Assembly: GCF_036226445.1 (NCBI RefSeq)
Contig: NZ_CP108474.1
Location: 6,324,001 to 6,388,000, forward strand
DNA: 64,000 nucleotides
Reading direction: 5' to 3'
Origin: Streptomyces sp. NBC_01255
GTDB taxonomy: Bacteria > Actinomycetota > Actinomycetes > Streptomycetales > Streptomycetaceae
This document shows positions 51,265 through 58,036 of the stretch, one piece after another. Positions within the stretch are counted from its first letter, which is position 1. The number at the start of each line of letters is the position of its first letter. Below the pieces are notes generated by a model, which was not told where the DNA came from, ran no database searches, and was given only the letters and a program-made list of their open reading frames with translations. Position numbers and translations under genes: made by a program.

Positions 51265-52467
51265 CTACCCGCGCAGCACCAGCGCCTGACCGGCGACCAC
51301 GAGGAGGACCTCCTCGCACTCCTCGGCGAAGGCCGCGTTCAGCCGGCCCAGCTCGTCCCGGAACCGCCGCCCCGACGCCGTGCCCGGCACGACCCCCGAG
51401 CCCACCTCGTTCGTCACCGCGACGACCGTGCGGCGCGTGGCCCGCACCGCCGCGACCAGCTCCGCCGTCCGCTCCCGCAGCGCCGCCTGCCCGCCGTCCG
51501 CCCACCGCTCGTCGTCCCAGGCGCCCACCCGGTCCATGGCGTCGGTCAGCCACAGCGACAGACAGTCGACGAGGAGCGCGGGACCGTCCTCGGCGAGCAG
51601 CGGTACGAGGTCACAGGTCTCGGCGGTACGCCACGCACCCGGCCGCCGCTCCCGGTGCAGCCCCACGCGCTCCGCCCAGTCCGGGTCGCCCTCCCGGGTC
51701 CCGCCCGTCGCCACGTACAGCACCTCGGGGAAGGTCTCCAGGCGCCGCTCGGCCTCCACGGACTTCCCCGACCGGGCCCCGCCGGTCACCAGCGTCCGCC
51801 GCGGCACGTCCGGCACCTCGTGGTACTCGCCCACGTACAGCGTCGTCCCGTCCGGCACCGCCCGCGCCCCCGCCGCCGCGAGCCGCCGGTCCAGCGCGGC
51901 CCCCGTCGGCACGTCGTGGTCCAGGTGGACGGCGATCACCTCGGTGGCCGGCCCGACCGCCCCGGTGGCGCGCAGCCGCGCCAGCGCGTCCGGACGGCCC
52001 GTCACATCGGCGACGACCATGTCGTACGGCACGCCGCCGTCCTCCGAAAGCCCCGCCGGAGCCCCGCCGGGCGGCAGATAGAGCAGCCGCTCGCCGTCCG
52101 CCGACGTCACCTCGTACCCCGTACCGGGGGAGTCCATGGGAACAGCCCGCACCCGGTGCCCGGAGATCAGCGTCAACTCCCGTCCGTCCGGCACCCTCCC
52201 GGCGGTGGGCAGCCCGGCGGGCACCTCGACGGCGGGCCCGTCGTGGGGATGGGTCAGCAGCACCTGCCGCACACCGACGAGCGAATGGCCCGAACGGGCC
52301 GCCGCGAGCGCGGCCCCCGGGGTGAGGTCGAGCAGCAGGGCACCGTCGATGAGCAGCGCGGTCGCGGCCCGGGCGCGGGTCCCGCGGGAGAGCGCGCAGA
52401 CGGCGCAGGGGCAGTCGGGGCGGGGGAGCCCGAGGGGGGCGCCGGTGCCGAGCAGAGTCAGTTCCAC
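51265..52467 (-). CDS. cobU: Fusion: PhnP-like metallo-beta-lactamase domain plus cobinamide kinase/guanylyltransferase
   Basis: A 400-residue two-domain protein. Residues of about 1-215 look like a metallo-beta-lactamase fold of PhnP style: LTLLGTGAPLGLPRPDCPCA with a Cys cluster (CPCAVC), then LLTHPHDGPA and VHLDHDVPTG as degenerate metal motifs. From about residue 225 the CobU/CobP domain starts: RTLVTGGARSGKS (P-loop), GLHRERRPGAWRT (guanylylation His), LLVDCLSLWLTDA and VAVTNEVGSGVVP. The C-domain phosphorylates adenosylcobinamide and transfers GMP to it. The role of the N-domain is unknown. GTG 52467 has GGGAGGA 9 nt upstream. It is followed by cobT. Confidence 0.9.
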   Translation of the reverse strand: MELTLLGTGAPLGLPRPDCPCAVCALSRGTRARAATALLIDGALLLDLTPGAALAAARSGHSLVGVRQVLLTHPHDGPAVEVPAGLPTAGRVPDGRELTLISGHRVRAVPMDSPGTGYEVTSADGERLLYLPPGGAPAGLSEDGGVPYDMVVADVTGRPDALARLRATGAVGPATEVIAVHLDHDVPTGAALDRRLAAAGARAVPDGTTLYVGEYHEVPDVPRRTLVTGGARSGKSVEAERRLETFPEVLYVATGGTREGDPDWAERVGLHRERRPGAWRTAETCDLVPLLAEDGPALLVDCLSLWLTDAMDRVGAWDDERWADGGQAALRERTAELVAAVRATRRTVVAVTNEVGSGVVPGTASGRRFRDELGRLNAAFAEECEEVLLVVAGQALVLRG

Positions 52468-52558
52468 CCTCAGATCCTCCCGCGCCACCGCGAGGCGTGC
52501 GCGCCCGGCTACGCTGCGGGCAGGAAACCGATCATCCGGTGAGCGCCTGGAGGCGGAC

Positions 52559-52765
52559 ATGGCATGGACGTGGCGGTTCGAGAAGTCCGACGGCACGGAG
52601 GTCGAGCCGGTGGTGACTCCCGAGGAGTTCACCACCCAGGGCGACGCCGAGAGCTGGATCGGCGAGCACTGGCGTGACCTCCTGGGCGGCGGCGCGGACC
52701 AGGTGACGCTCTCGGAGGACGGCGCCAAGATCTACGGCCCGATGCCCCTGGACGCGGAGGGCTAG
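52559..52765 (+). CDS. Small acidic conserved-type hypothetical protein
   Basis: A 68-residue acidic protein (MAWTWRFEKSDGTEVEPVVT at the start) ending IYGPMPLDAEG. There are no TM helices or recognised domains; it reads as a compact alpha/beta fold. TGGAGG lies 6 nt before the ATG and codon use is typical. It is divergent from the cobU fusion and followed by a 13-bp hairpin. Confidence 0.8.
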   Translation: MAWTWRFEKSDGTEVEPVVTPEEFTTQGDAESWIGEHWRDLLGGGADQVTLSEDGAKIYGPMPLDAEG

Positions 52766-52781
52766 AGCACCCGGCGGCCGG

Positions 52782-52810
52782 GGGGTGCGGGGGCCGTGCC
52801 CCCGCACCCC
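52782..52810. terminator. Hairpin terminator
   Basis: A perfect 13-bp stem GGGGTGCGGGGGC with a CGT loop, between the convergent small gene and methyltransferase gene. Confidence 0.85.
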
Positions 52811-52867
52811 TGATCGTCCGTGGTGAGGGGAGCAGCCGGGTACGGGCACGCGCCCGCGATCCCGCGA

Positions 52868-53671
52868 TCAGCCCCGGACGCCGCACAGGTGCAGCAGCGC
52901 CGCGATCCGCCGGTACGGCTCCGTGCGGCCCGCCCGGTCCTCGGCGGCGAGCAGCCGGTCCAGCTCCTCGGCGGCCGGCAGGCCCGTCTCGGGCGGGACG
53001 CCGTCGGTGAAGACCCGCACGCCGTACCAGGCGTGCAGCGGCGCGGCGATCCCCGCGAGAGTCGACGTCAGCGCGTCGAGCCGGTCGGCCCGCACCTTCA
53101 CGCCGTTGTCGTCGGTGTAGACATCGGTGTCGAAGCCCGCGAGGGCACCCGACCAGTCGCCGGCGAGCCCCGGGCGCAGGGCGAGCGCCTCCGCGTTCCG
53201 GACGACGAGGGAGAGCAGGCCACCGGGGGCCAGCATCCGGGCCAGACCCGCGAGCAGCGCGTCCGGCTCGTCCGCGTACATGAGCACGCCGTGGCAGAGG
53301 ACCACGTCGAAGCTGCCGGGCAGGAAGTGGACGCCGGTCTCGCGGCCGTCGCCCTCGATCATCCGGACCCGCTCGCGGATTCCGGCGGGCTCCGTCGCCA
53401 GCGACTCGCGCGCCGACTTCAGCAGCTCGGGATCGGCCTCCAGGCCGGTCACGGTGTGTCCGGCGCGGGCCAGGCGCAGCGCCTGTGTGCCCTGACCCAT
53501 GCCCGCGTCGAGGATCCGCAGCCGCTGCCCCACGGGGTAGCGGGCGGATATCTGCTCGTCGAGCTGGCGGGCGATGATCTCCTGCCGGATGGTGTCGCGC
53601 AGCCCGCCGTGTCCGGCGGGCCAGTGCGCGACGGCGGGCAGCACGGCGCCGCCCGTCGCCGACGCGTCCAC
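52868..53671 (-). CDS. SAM-dependent methyltransferase
   Basis: A class I methyltransferase of about 267 residues. The SAM-binding motif I is LRILDAGMGQGTQALRLA, followed by the acidic loop VTGLEADPELL, IEGDGRE, and FDVVLCHGVLMYADEPDALL (motif for the post-I/II strands). The substrate is unknown. The start is doubtful: the frame is open to 53974, but its 5' part overlaps the DUF3043 gene, and the stretch from 53681 to 53740 is a 30-bp tandem repeat. GTG 53671 is the first usual start after that repeat, yet has no ribosome site; a start nearer 53790 with a rare codon would give translational coupling with the DUF3043 gene. Confidence 0.8.
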   Translation of the reverse strand: MDASATGGAVLPAVAHWPAGHGGLRDTIRQEIIARQLDEQISARYPVGQRLRILDAGMGQGTQALRLARAGHTVTGLEADPELLKSARESLATEPAGIRERVRMIEGDGRETGVHFLPGSFDVVLCHGVLMYADEPDALLAGLARMLAPGGLLSLVVRNAEALALRPGLAGDWSGALAGFDTDVYTDDNGVKVRADRLDALTSTLAGIAAPLHAWYGVRVFTDGVPPETGLPAAEELDRLLAAEDRAGRTEPYRRIAALLHLCGVRG

Positions 53672-53680
53672 GCCGAAGGC

Positions 53681-53740
53681 ACGTTCATCGAGCGCACCCC
53701 CGTCGGGCGCACGCTCATCCAGCGCACGCCCGTCGGGCGC
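53681..53740 (-). repeat. Two tandem 30-bp repeats at the 5' end of the methyltransferase frame
   Basis: Two 30-bp units (53681-53710, 53711-53740) differing at three positions, encoding A-P-D-G-(R/G)-A-L-D-E-R twice if translated in the methyltransferase frame; a third degenerate copy follows. Confidence 0.8.
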
Positions 53741-53784
53741 GCCCTCGTCGAAAGCGTGCCCGCCGAGGCCCGAGCTGTCGGCGC

Positions 53785-54390
53785 TCAGGGCCGCTCTCCG
53801 CGCTTGACCTGCGGCTTCGGCAGCCGCAGGCGGCGCATCTGGAGCGTACGCATGAGGCCGTAGGCCACGGCGCCGCGCTTCGGCTCGTTCGGGAAGCGCT
53901 CGTTCAGCTGCTTCTTCAGCCGGAGCCAGATGCCGATCGAGTCGATCACGATCAGGATGATCACGCCGAGCCACAGCAGCAGTGAGATGTTCTGCAGGGC
54001 GCGGTTCGCGTTCCCGAAGAGCGACAGCACGAGGATCACCACGGCCATCGGCAGGAAGAACTCGGCGATCGCGAAGCGCGAGTCGACGAAGTCGCGCACG
54101 AACTTGCGCACCGGACCCTTGTCGCGGGCCGGCAGATAGCGCTCGTCACCGCTCGCCAGCGCCTCGCGCTGCCGGGCCAGGTCCGAGCGACGCGCCTCGC
54201 GCTGACGCTTGGCGGCCTCCTTGCGGTCGGTCGGCACCGTCGCGGCGCGCCGACGCTGGGTCTGCGCTTCGCTCCGCTTCGGTGTCGGGCGGCCCTTCGG
54301 GGCCTCGGGGTCGCGGGGCTGAGTGGTGGAAGGGTCCGCCGTCACCTTGTCGGTGGGGGCCTTCTCGTCCTTCGAACGGCTACGGAACAC
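53785..54390 (-). CDS. DUF3043 membrane protein
   Basis: A 201-residue protein of the actinobacterial DUF3043 family. The first half is highly charged and basic (RPTPKRSEAQTQRRRAATVP). Two TM helices follow (FFLPMAVVILVLSLFGN and ISLLLWLGVIILIVIDSIGI), and the C-terminus is basic and cytosolic. Function unknown. The frame has a TTG at 54399, but GTG 54390 (FRSRSKDEKAPTDK) has TACCCT 8 nt upstream and no ribosome site, fitting a leaderless message. It is divergent from pspA, with a 282-nt spacer in which I see no gene. Confidence 0.87.
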   Translation of the reverse strand: MFRSRSKDEKAPTDKVTADPSTTQPRDPEAPKGRPTPKRSEAQTQRRRAATVPTDRKEAAKRQREARRSDLARQREALASGDERYLPARDKGPVRKFVRDFVDSRFAIAEFFLPMAVVILVLSLFGNANRALQNISLLLWLGVIILIVIDSIGIWLRLKKQLNERFPNEPKRGAVAYGLMRTLQMRRLRLPKPQVKRGERP

Positions 54391-54398
54391 AAAACCCA

Positions 54399-54404
54399 AG
54401 GGTA
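54399..54404 (-). promoter_or_regulatory. Putative leaderless -10 element of the DUF3043 gene
   Basis: TACCCT on the minus strand, 8 nt before the GTG at 54390. Confidence 0.5.
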
Positions 54405-54672
54405 CGGGGTGGTGGGCATGGACCCCAGCCCGGGCGGGAACGATCCGCTAACGGACTGCGTCTACGGCGGTACGTACGCAGGACGCACGGGGTTTCCACG
54501 GGGCATCCCCGAGATCCATCTACACCCTGGGCGGGAGGGAGACCGCACGCAGTCGTCCTTGGGGAGGAGCGCATCCCGCTCCGAACAGTGCGGTAATAGA
54601 GACAGGGCCCGTACTGTGGACCTTGTTGGAGAGCTGGAGCCGAAGTCCGTCAGAAGGGGGCGCGCGAAGCCC

Positions 54673-55470
54673 ATGAGCGGTGTCATGAAGCGTATGGGGA
54701 TGATCTTCCGCGCGAAGGCGAACAAGGCCCTTGACCGGGCCGAGGATCCGCGCGAGACGCTCGATTACTCCTACCAGAAGCAGCTGGAGCTGCTGCAGAA
54801 GGTGCGGCGCGGTGTGGCCGACGTCGCCACCTCCCGCAAGCGGCTCGAACTCCAGCTGAACCAGTTGCAGGGCCAGTCCGCCAAGCTGGAGGACCAGGGC
54901 CGCAAGGCGCTGGCGCTCGGCCGCGAGGACCTGGCGCGCGAGGCGCTGTCCCGGCGGGCCGCGCTCCAGCAGCAGGTCAGCGACCTGGAGGTGCAGCACC
55001 AGACGCTGCAGGGCGAGGAGGAGAAGCTGACGCTCGCGGCGCAGCGCCTCCAGGCCAAGGTCGACGCCTTCCGCACGAAGAAGGAGACGATCAAGGCGAC
55101 CTACACGGCCGCCCAGGCCCAGACCCGGATCGCCGAGTCGTTCTCCGGGATCTCGGAGGAGATGAGCGACGTCGGTCTCGCGATCCAGCGGGCCGAGGAC
55201 AAGACCGCTCAGCTCCAGGCGCGCGCGGGCGCGATCGACGAGCTGCTCGCCTCGGGTGCCCTCGACGACCAGTCCGGGCTCGCCAAGGACGACATCCAGG
55301 CGGAGCTGGACCGGCTCTCGGGCGGTACGGACGTGGAGCTGGAGCTCCAGCGGATGAAGGCCGAGCTGGCCGGAGGCCCTTCGGCGCAGCAGCAGGCGCT
55401 CGAGGGCGGCGGCGAGGCCGCACCGCAGGACAGTACGCAGCAGCAGTCCCACCCGCGGTTCGAGAAGTAG
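54673..55470 (+). CDS. pspA: PspA/IM30 family envelope-stress protein
   Basis: A 265-residue ESCRT-III-like coiled-coil protein that coats and stabilises stressed membranes. The N-terminal MKRMGMIFRAKANKALDRAE includes the amphipathic helix and the PspA signature AEDPRETLDYSYQKQLELL. Long heptad-rich helices follow to about residue 220. The C-terminal Gln/Pro tail (QDSTQQQSHPRFEK) is actinobacterial. The start could be ATG 54673 or 54685; AAGGGGG lies about 13 nt before the first. pspAA follows after 30 nt and a two-component system after that, a grouping that suggests stress sensing of the membrane. Confidence 0.95.
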   Translation: MSGVMKRMGMIFRAKANKALDRAEDPRETLDYSYQKQLELLQKVRRGVADVATSRKRLELQLNQLQGQSAKLEDQGRKALALGREDLAREALSRRAALQQQVSDLEVQHQTLQGEEEKLTLAAQRLQAKVDAFRTKKETIKATYTAAQAQTRIAESFSGISEEMSDVGLAIQRAEDKTAQLQARAGAIDELLASGALDDQSGLAKDDIQAELDRLSGGTDVELELQRMKAELAGGPSAQQQALEGGGEAAPQDSTQQQSHPRFEK

Positions 55471-55500
55471 GCCGAAGCCAGGCGACAGACAGGACGCGTC

Positions 55501-55779
55501 ATGATCGTACGGATCATGGGGGAGGGCCAGTGGAAGCTGGCCGACAGCCACTTCGTCGAGCTGAACAGGCTGGACGACGAGCTGCTCGAAGAGATGGAGT
55601 CGGGGGACACCGAGGGCTTCCGCCGCACGCTGGGCGCCCTGCTGGACGCCGTCCGGCGGCTCGGTGAGCCGCTCCCGGACGCCGCTCTGGAGCCCTCGGA
55701 GCTGATCCTCCCGGCTCCGGAAGCGAGTCTCGAAGAGGTCCGCGAGATGCTCTCCGACGACGGCCTGATCCCGGGCTGA
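55501..55779 (+). CDS. pspAA: PspA-associated protein PspAA
   Basis: A 92-residue protein. The N-terminus MIVRIMGEGQWKL is the hallmark of the PspAA domain, which is encoded next to pspA in actinobacteria and archaea. The rest is acidic and helical, ending EVREMLSDDGLIPG. It is likely to bind or regulate PspA. ACAGGA lies 7 nt before the ATG. It is 30 nt behind pspA in the same transcript; a hairpin followed by TTTT ends the unit. Confidence 0.92.
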   Translation: MIVRIMGEGQWKLADSHFVELNRLDDELLEEMESGDTEGFRRTLGALLDAVRRLGEPLPDAALEPSELILPAPEASLEEVREMLSDDGLIPG

Positions 55780-55796
55780 CGCCCGCGAAGGACCTT

Positions 55797-55840
55797 CGGT
55801 GTCCCACCGCCCCCACCGGGGTGGTGGGACACCGTGTTTT
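55797..55840 (+). terminator. Intrinsic terminator after pspAA
   Basis: A 12-bp stem CGGTGTCCCACC and complement, followed by TGTTTT, 18 nt after the pspAA stop. This is one of the few in the window with a T-run. Confidence 0.85.
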
Positions 55841-55882
55841 CCGGGTCGGTGGGACACCGTGCGTTCCGGGTGGGGCACCGCA
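55823..55882 (+). repeat. Three direct repeats of the terminator right arm
   Basis: GGTGGGACACCGTG at 55823, again at 55849, and degenerate as GGTGGGGCACCGCA at 55869, in the 145-nt gap before the histidine kinase gene. Confidence 0.8.
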
Positions 55883-55910
55883 CTTTTTCCCCCTCCCGCC
55901 GCTTTCCCCG

Positions 55911-55916
55911 TACCGT
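55911..55916 (+). promoter_or_regulatory. Putative leaderless -10 element of the histidine kinase gene
   Basis: TACCGT, 8 nt before the GTG start; no ribosome site is visible. Confidence 0.5.
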
Positions 55917-55924
55917 TCCTCGAC

Positions 55925-57163
55925 GTGACCCCCACCGGCCCCGCCACCGGCACCCTCTACGCCCGCCTCCACGACTGGTTCCGCGCGCACCCGCTCGCCT
56001 TCGACGCGGTGATCGCGAGCGGCACACTGGTCTGCATGATCGCCGGGTCCTTCACCGACCCGCACGGGAGCCGGGAAGGGCCGACCTTCGGCGACCACCC
56101 GCCCGACGTGTGGAGCGTGCTGATCATGGTCGTCGGGGCCGCCGCGCTGGTGCTCCGCCGCCGCAGACCCTTCGTGGTGCTCTGCTTCACGGTCACGATC
56201 TGCCTCCTCGAACTCGTCAACGACAACCGGCCCGCCCCGATCGCCATGGCCGCCGTCGTCGCGCTCTACACGGTCGCCTCCCGCACCGACCGCCCCACCA
56301 CCTGGCGCGTCGGACTCCTCACGATGGCGCTGCTCACCGCCGCCGCCATGATCTTCGGCCCGACCGACTGGTACGCGCAGGAGAACCTCGGTGTCTTCGC
56401 GTGGACCGGCATGGCGGCCGCCGCCGGGGACGCCGTCCGCAGCCGCCGGGCCTTCGTCGACGCCATACGCGAGCGCGCGGAGCGGGCCGAGCGCACCCGG
56501 GAGGAGGAGGCGGGCCGCCGGGTCGCCGAGGAGCGGCTGCGGATCGCCCGGGACCTCCACGACGTCGTCGCCCACCACATCGCCCTGGTGAACGTCCAGG
56601 CCGGCGTCGCCGCGCACGTCATGGACAAGCGCCCCGACCAGGCCAAGGAGGCCCTCGCGCACGTCCGCGAGGCCAGCCGCTCCGCGCTCGACGAGCTCCG
56701 CGCCACCGTCGGCCTCCTGCGCCAGTCCGGCGACCCCGAGGCGCCCACCGAGCCCGCCCCGGGCCTCGCCGTCCTCGACGGACTCCTCGACAGCTTCCGC
56801 AAGGCCGGCCTCCCGGTCGCCCTGGCCCGCGCCGACGGCGACCGGCCCCTGCCCGCGACCGTCGACCTCGCCGCGTACCGGATCGTGCAGGAGGCCCTCA
56901 CCAACGTCCGCAAGCACGCGGGACCGGACGCCGCGGCGGAGGTGAGCGTCGTCAGGGTGGGCCGTACGGTCGAGATCACCGTCCTCGACAACGGCACCCC
57001 GCAGCCCGCGCCCCCTGCCGACTCGGGCGGCCACGGCCTCCTCGGCATGCGCGAGCGGGTCGGCGCGCTCGGCGGCACCCTGACCGCCGCACCCCGCTAC
57101 GGCGGCGGCTTCCGGGTGCAGGCGATACTGCCCGTGACGACCCGTACGGGGGAGGACGCATGA
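55925..57163 (+). CDS. Sensor histidine kinase (NarX/LiaS type)
   Basis: A 412-residue membrane kinase. Four to five TM helices occupy residues of about 20-165 (AFDAVIASGTLVCMIAGSF, VLIMVVGAAALVLRRRR and further). The HisKA_3 domain has the phospho-acceptor His near residue 211 in ARDLHDVVAHHIALV. The ATPase domain carries NVRKHAG (N box) and LDNG plus GGHGLLGMRERV (G box). With very short extracytoplasmic loops it is an intramembrane-sensing kinase, as in cell-envelope stress systems. The start is GTG 55925. Its stop overlaps the response regulator start (ATGA). The pspA neighbourhood makes an envelope signal likely. Confidence 0.93.
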   Translation: MTPTGPATGTLYARLHDWFRAHPLAFDAVIASGTLVCMIAGSFTDPHGSREGPTFGDHPPDVWSVLIMVVGAAALVLRRRRPFVVLCFTVTICLLELVNDNRPAPIAMAAVVALYTVASRTDRPTTWRVGLLTMALLTAAAMIFGPTDWYAQENLGVFAWTGMAAAAGDAVRSRRAFVDAIRERAERAERTREEEAGRRVAEERLRIARDLHDVVAHHIALVNVQAGVAAHVMDKRPDQAKEALAHVREASRSALDELRATVGLLRQSGDPEAPTEPAPGLAVLDGLLDSFRKAGLPVALARADGDRPLPATVDLAAYRIVQEALTNVRKHAGPDAAAEVSVVRVGRTVEITVLDNGTPQPAPPADSGGHGLLGMRERVGALGGTLTAAPRYGGGFRVQAILPVTTRTGEDA

Positions 57164-57849
57164 CGATCCGGGTACTGCTCGCCGACGACCAGGCCCTGCT
57201 CCGCAGCGCCTTCAAGGTCCTGGTCGACTCCGAACCGGACATGGAGGTGGTCGGCGAGGCCGCCGACGGTGCCCAGGCCGTCGACCTGGCCCGCGCCGAG
57301 CGGCCGGACGTCGTCCTCATGGACATCCGGATGCCGGGCACGGACGGCCTCGCGGCGACCCGCGCGATCACCGCCGACCCCGAGCTGTCCGCCGTACGCA
57401 TCGTCATGCTCACCACCTTCGAGGTCGACGAGTACGTCGTGCAGTCGCTGCGCGCCGGCGCCTCCGGCTTCCTCGGCAAGGGCGCCGAACCGGAGGAGCT
57501 GCTCGGCGCGATCCGGATCGCCCACGCCGGCGAGGCGCTGCTCTCCCCGGCCGCCACCAAGGGCCTGATCGCCACCTTCCTCGCCCAGGGCGGCGGGCTC
57601 GAACCCCTCGCGGGCGGCGACCGGCCCTACTCCGAGCGGCTCGCCGCGCTCACCGCCCGCGAGCGCGAGGTCCTCGTCCTCGTCGGCGGCGGCCTCTCCA
57701 ACGACGAGATCGCCGAGCGGCTCGACGTCAGCCCGCTCACCGTGAAGACGCACGTCAACCGGACCATGGCCAAGCTCGGCGCCCGTGACCGGGCCCAGCT
57801 GGTGGTCACGGCGTACGAATCGGGACTGGTACGTCCGAGGGTGGAGTGA
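57160..57849 (+). CDS. NarL/LuxR-family response regulator
   Basis: A 229-residue response regulator. The receiver domain has the acidic pair in LLADDQALLR and phospho-acceptor Asp 55 in VVLMDIRMPG, with Thr and Lys in VMLTTF and LGKGA. The C-terminal LuxR helix-turn-helix is ALTAREREVLVLVGGGLSND plus LTVKTHVNRTMAKLG. It is translated with the histidine kinase (4-nt overlap) and is its obvious partner. Possible targets are the pspA-pspAA unit, the repeats at 55823-55882 and the downstream RND gene; this is inference. Confidence 0.95.
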   Translation: MTIRVLLADDQALLRSAFKVLVDSEPDMEVVGEAADGAQAVDLARAERPDVVLMDIRMPGTDGLAATRAITADPELSAVRIVMLTTFEVDEYVVQSLRAGASGFLGKGAEPEELLGAIRIAHAGEALLSPAATKGLIATFLAQGGGLEPLAGGDRPYSERLAALTAREREVLVLVGGGLSNDEIAERLDVSPLTVKTHVNRTMAKLGARDRAQLVVTAYESGLVRPRVE

Positions 57850-58036
57850 CCGCAGGCTCCGGCGTACTCCAGACGCGGTATGCGCGGGATAAGGATGTGG
57901 ACCCGGGGGCCGAGGACTTCCGGGCGCGGATGGCAGATCGTATAGGCGGGGGGCACCTCCGGCGGATCCAGCGGATCAGGGCCGGGGTCTTGGCTGCTCC
58001 CGCCCGTCGACGAGTACGCCACAGAAGAGAGACCCC

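Noticed and set aside
52470..52558. Possible cobalamin riboswitch before the cobU fusion
   Set aside because: The 91-nt divergent spacer is too short and I see no B12-box-like sequence.
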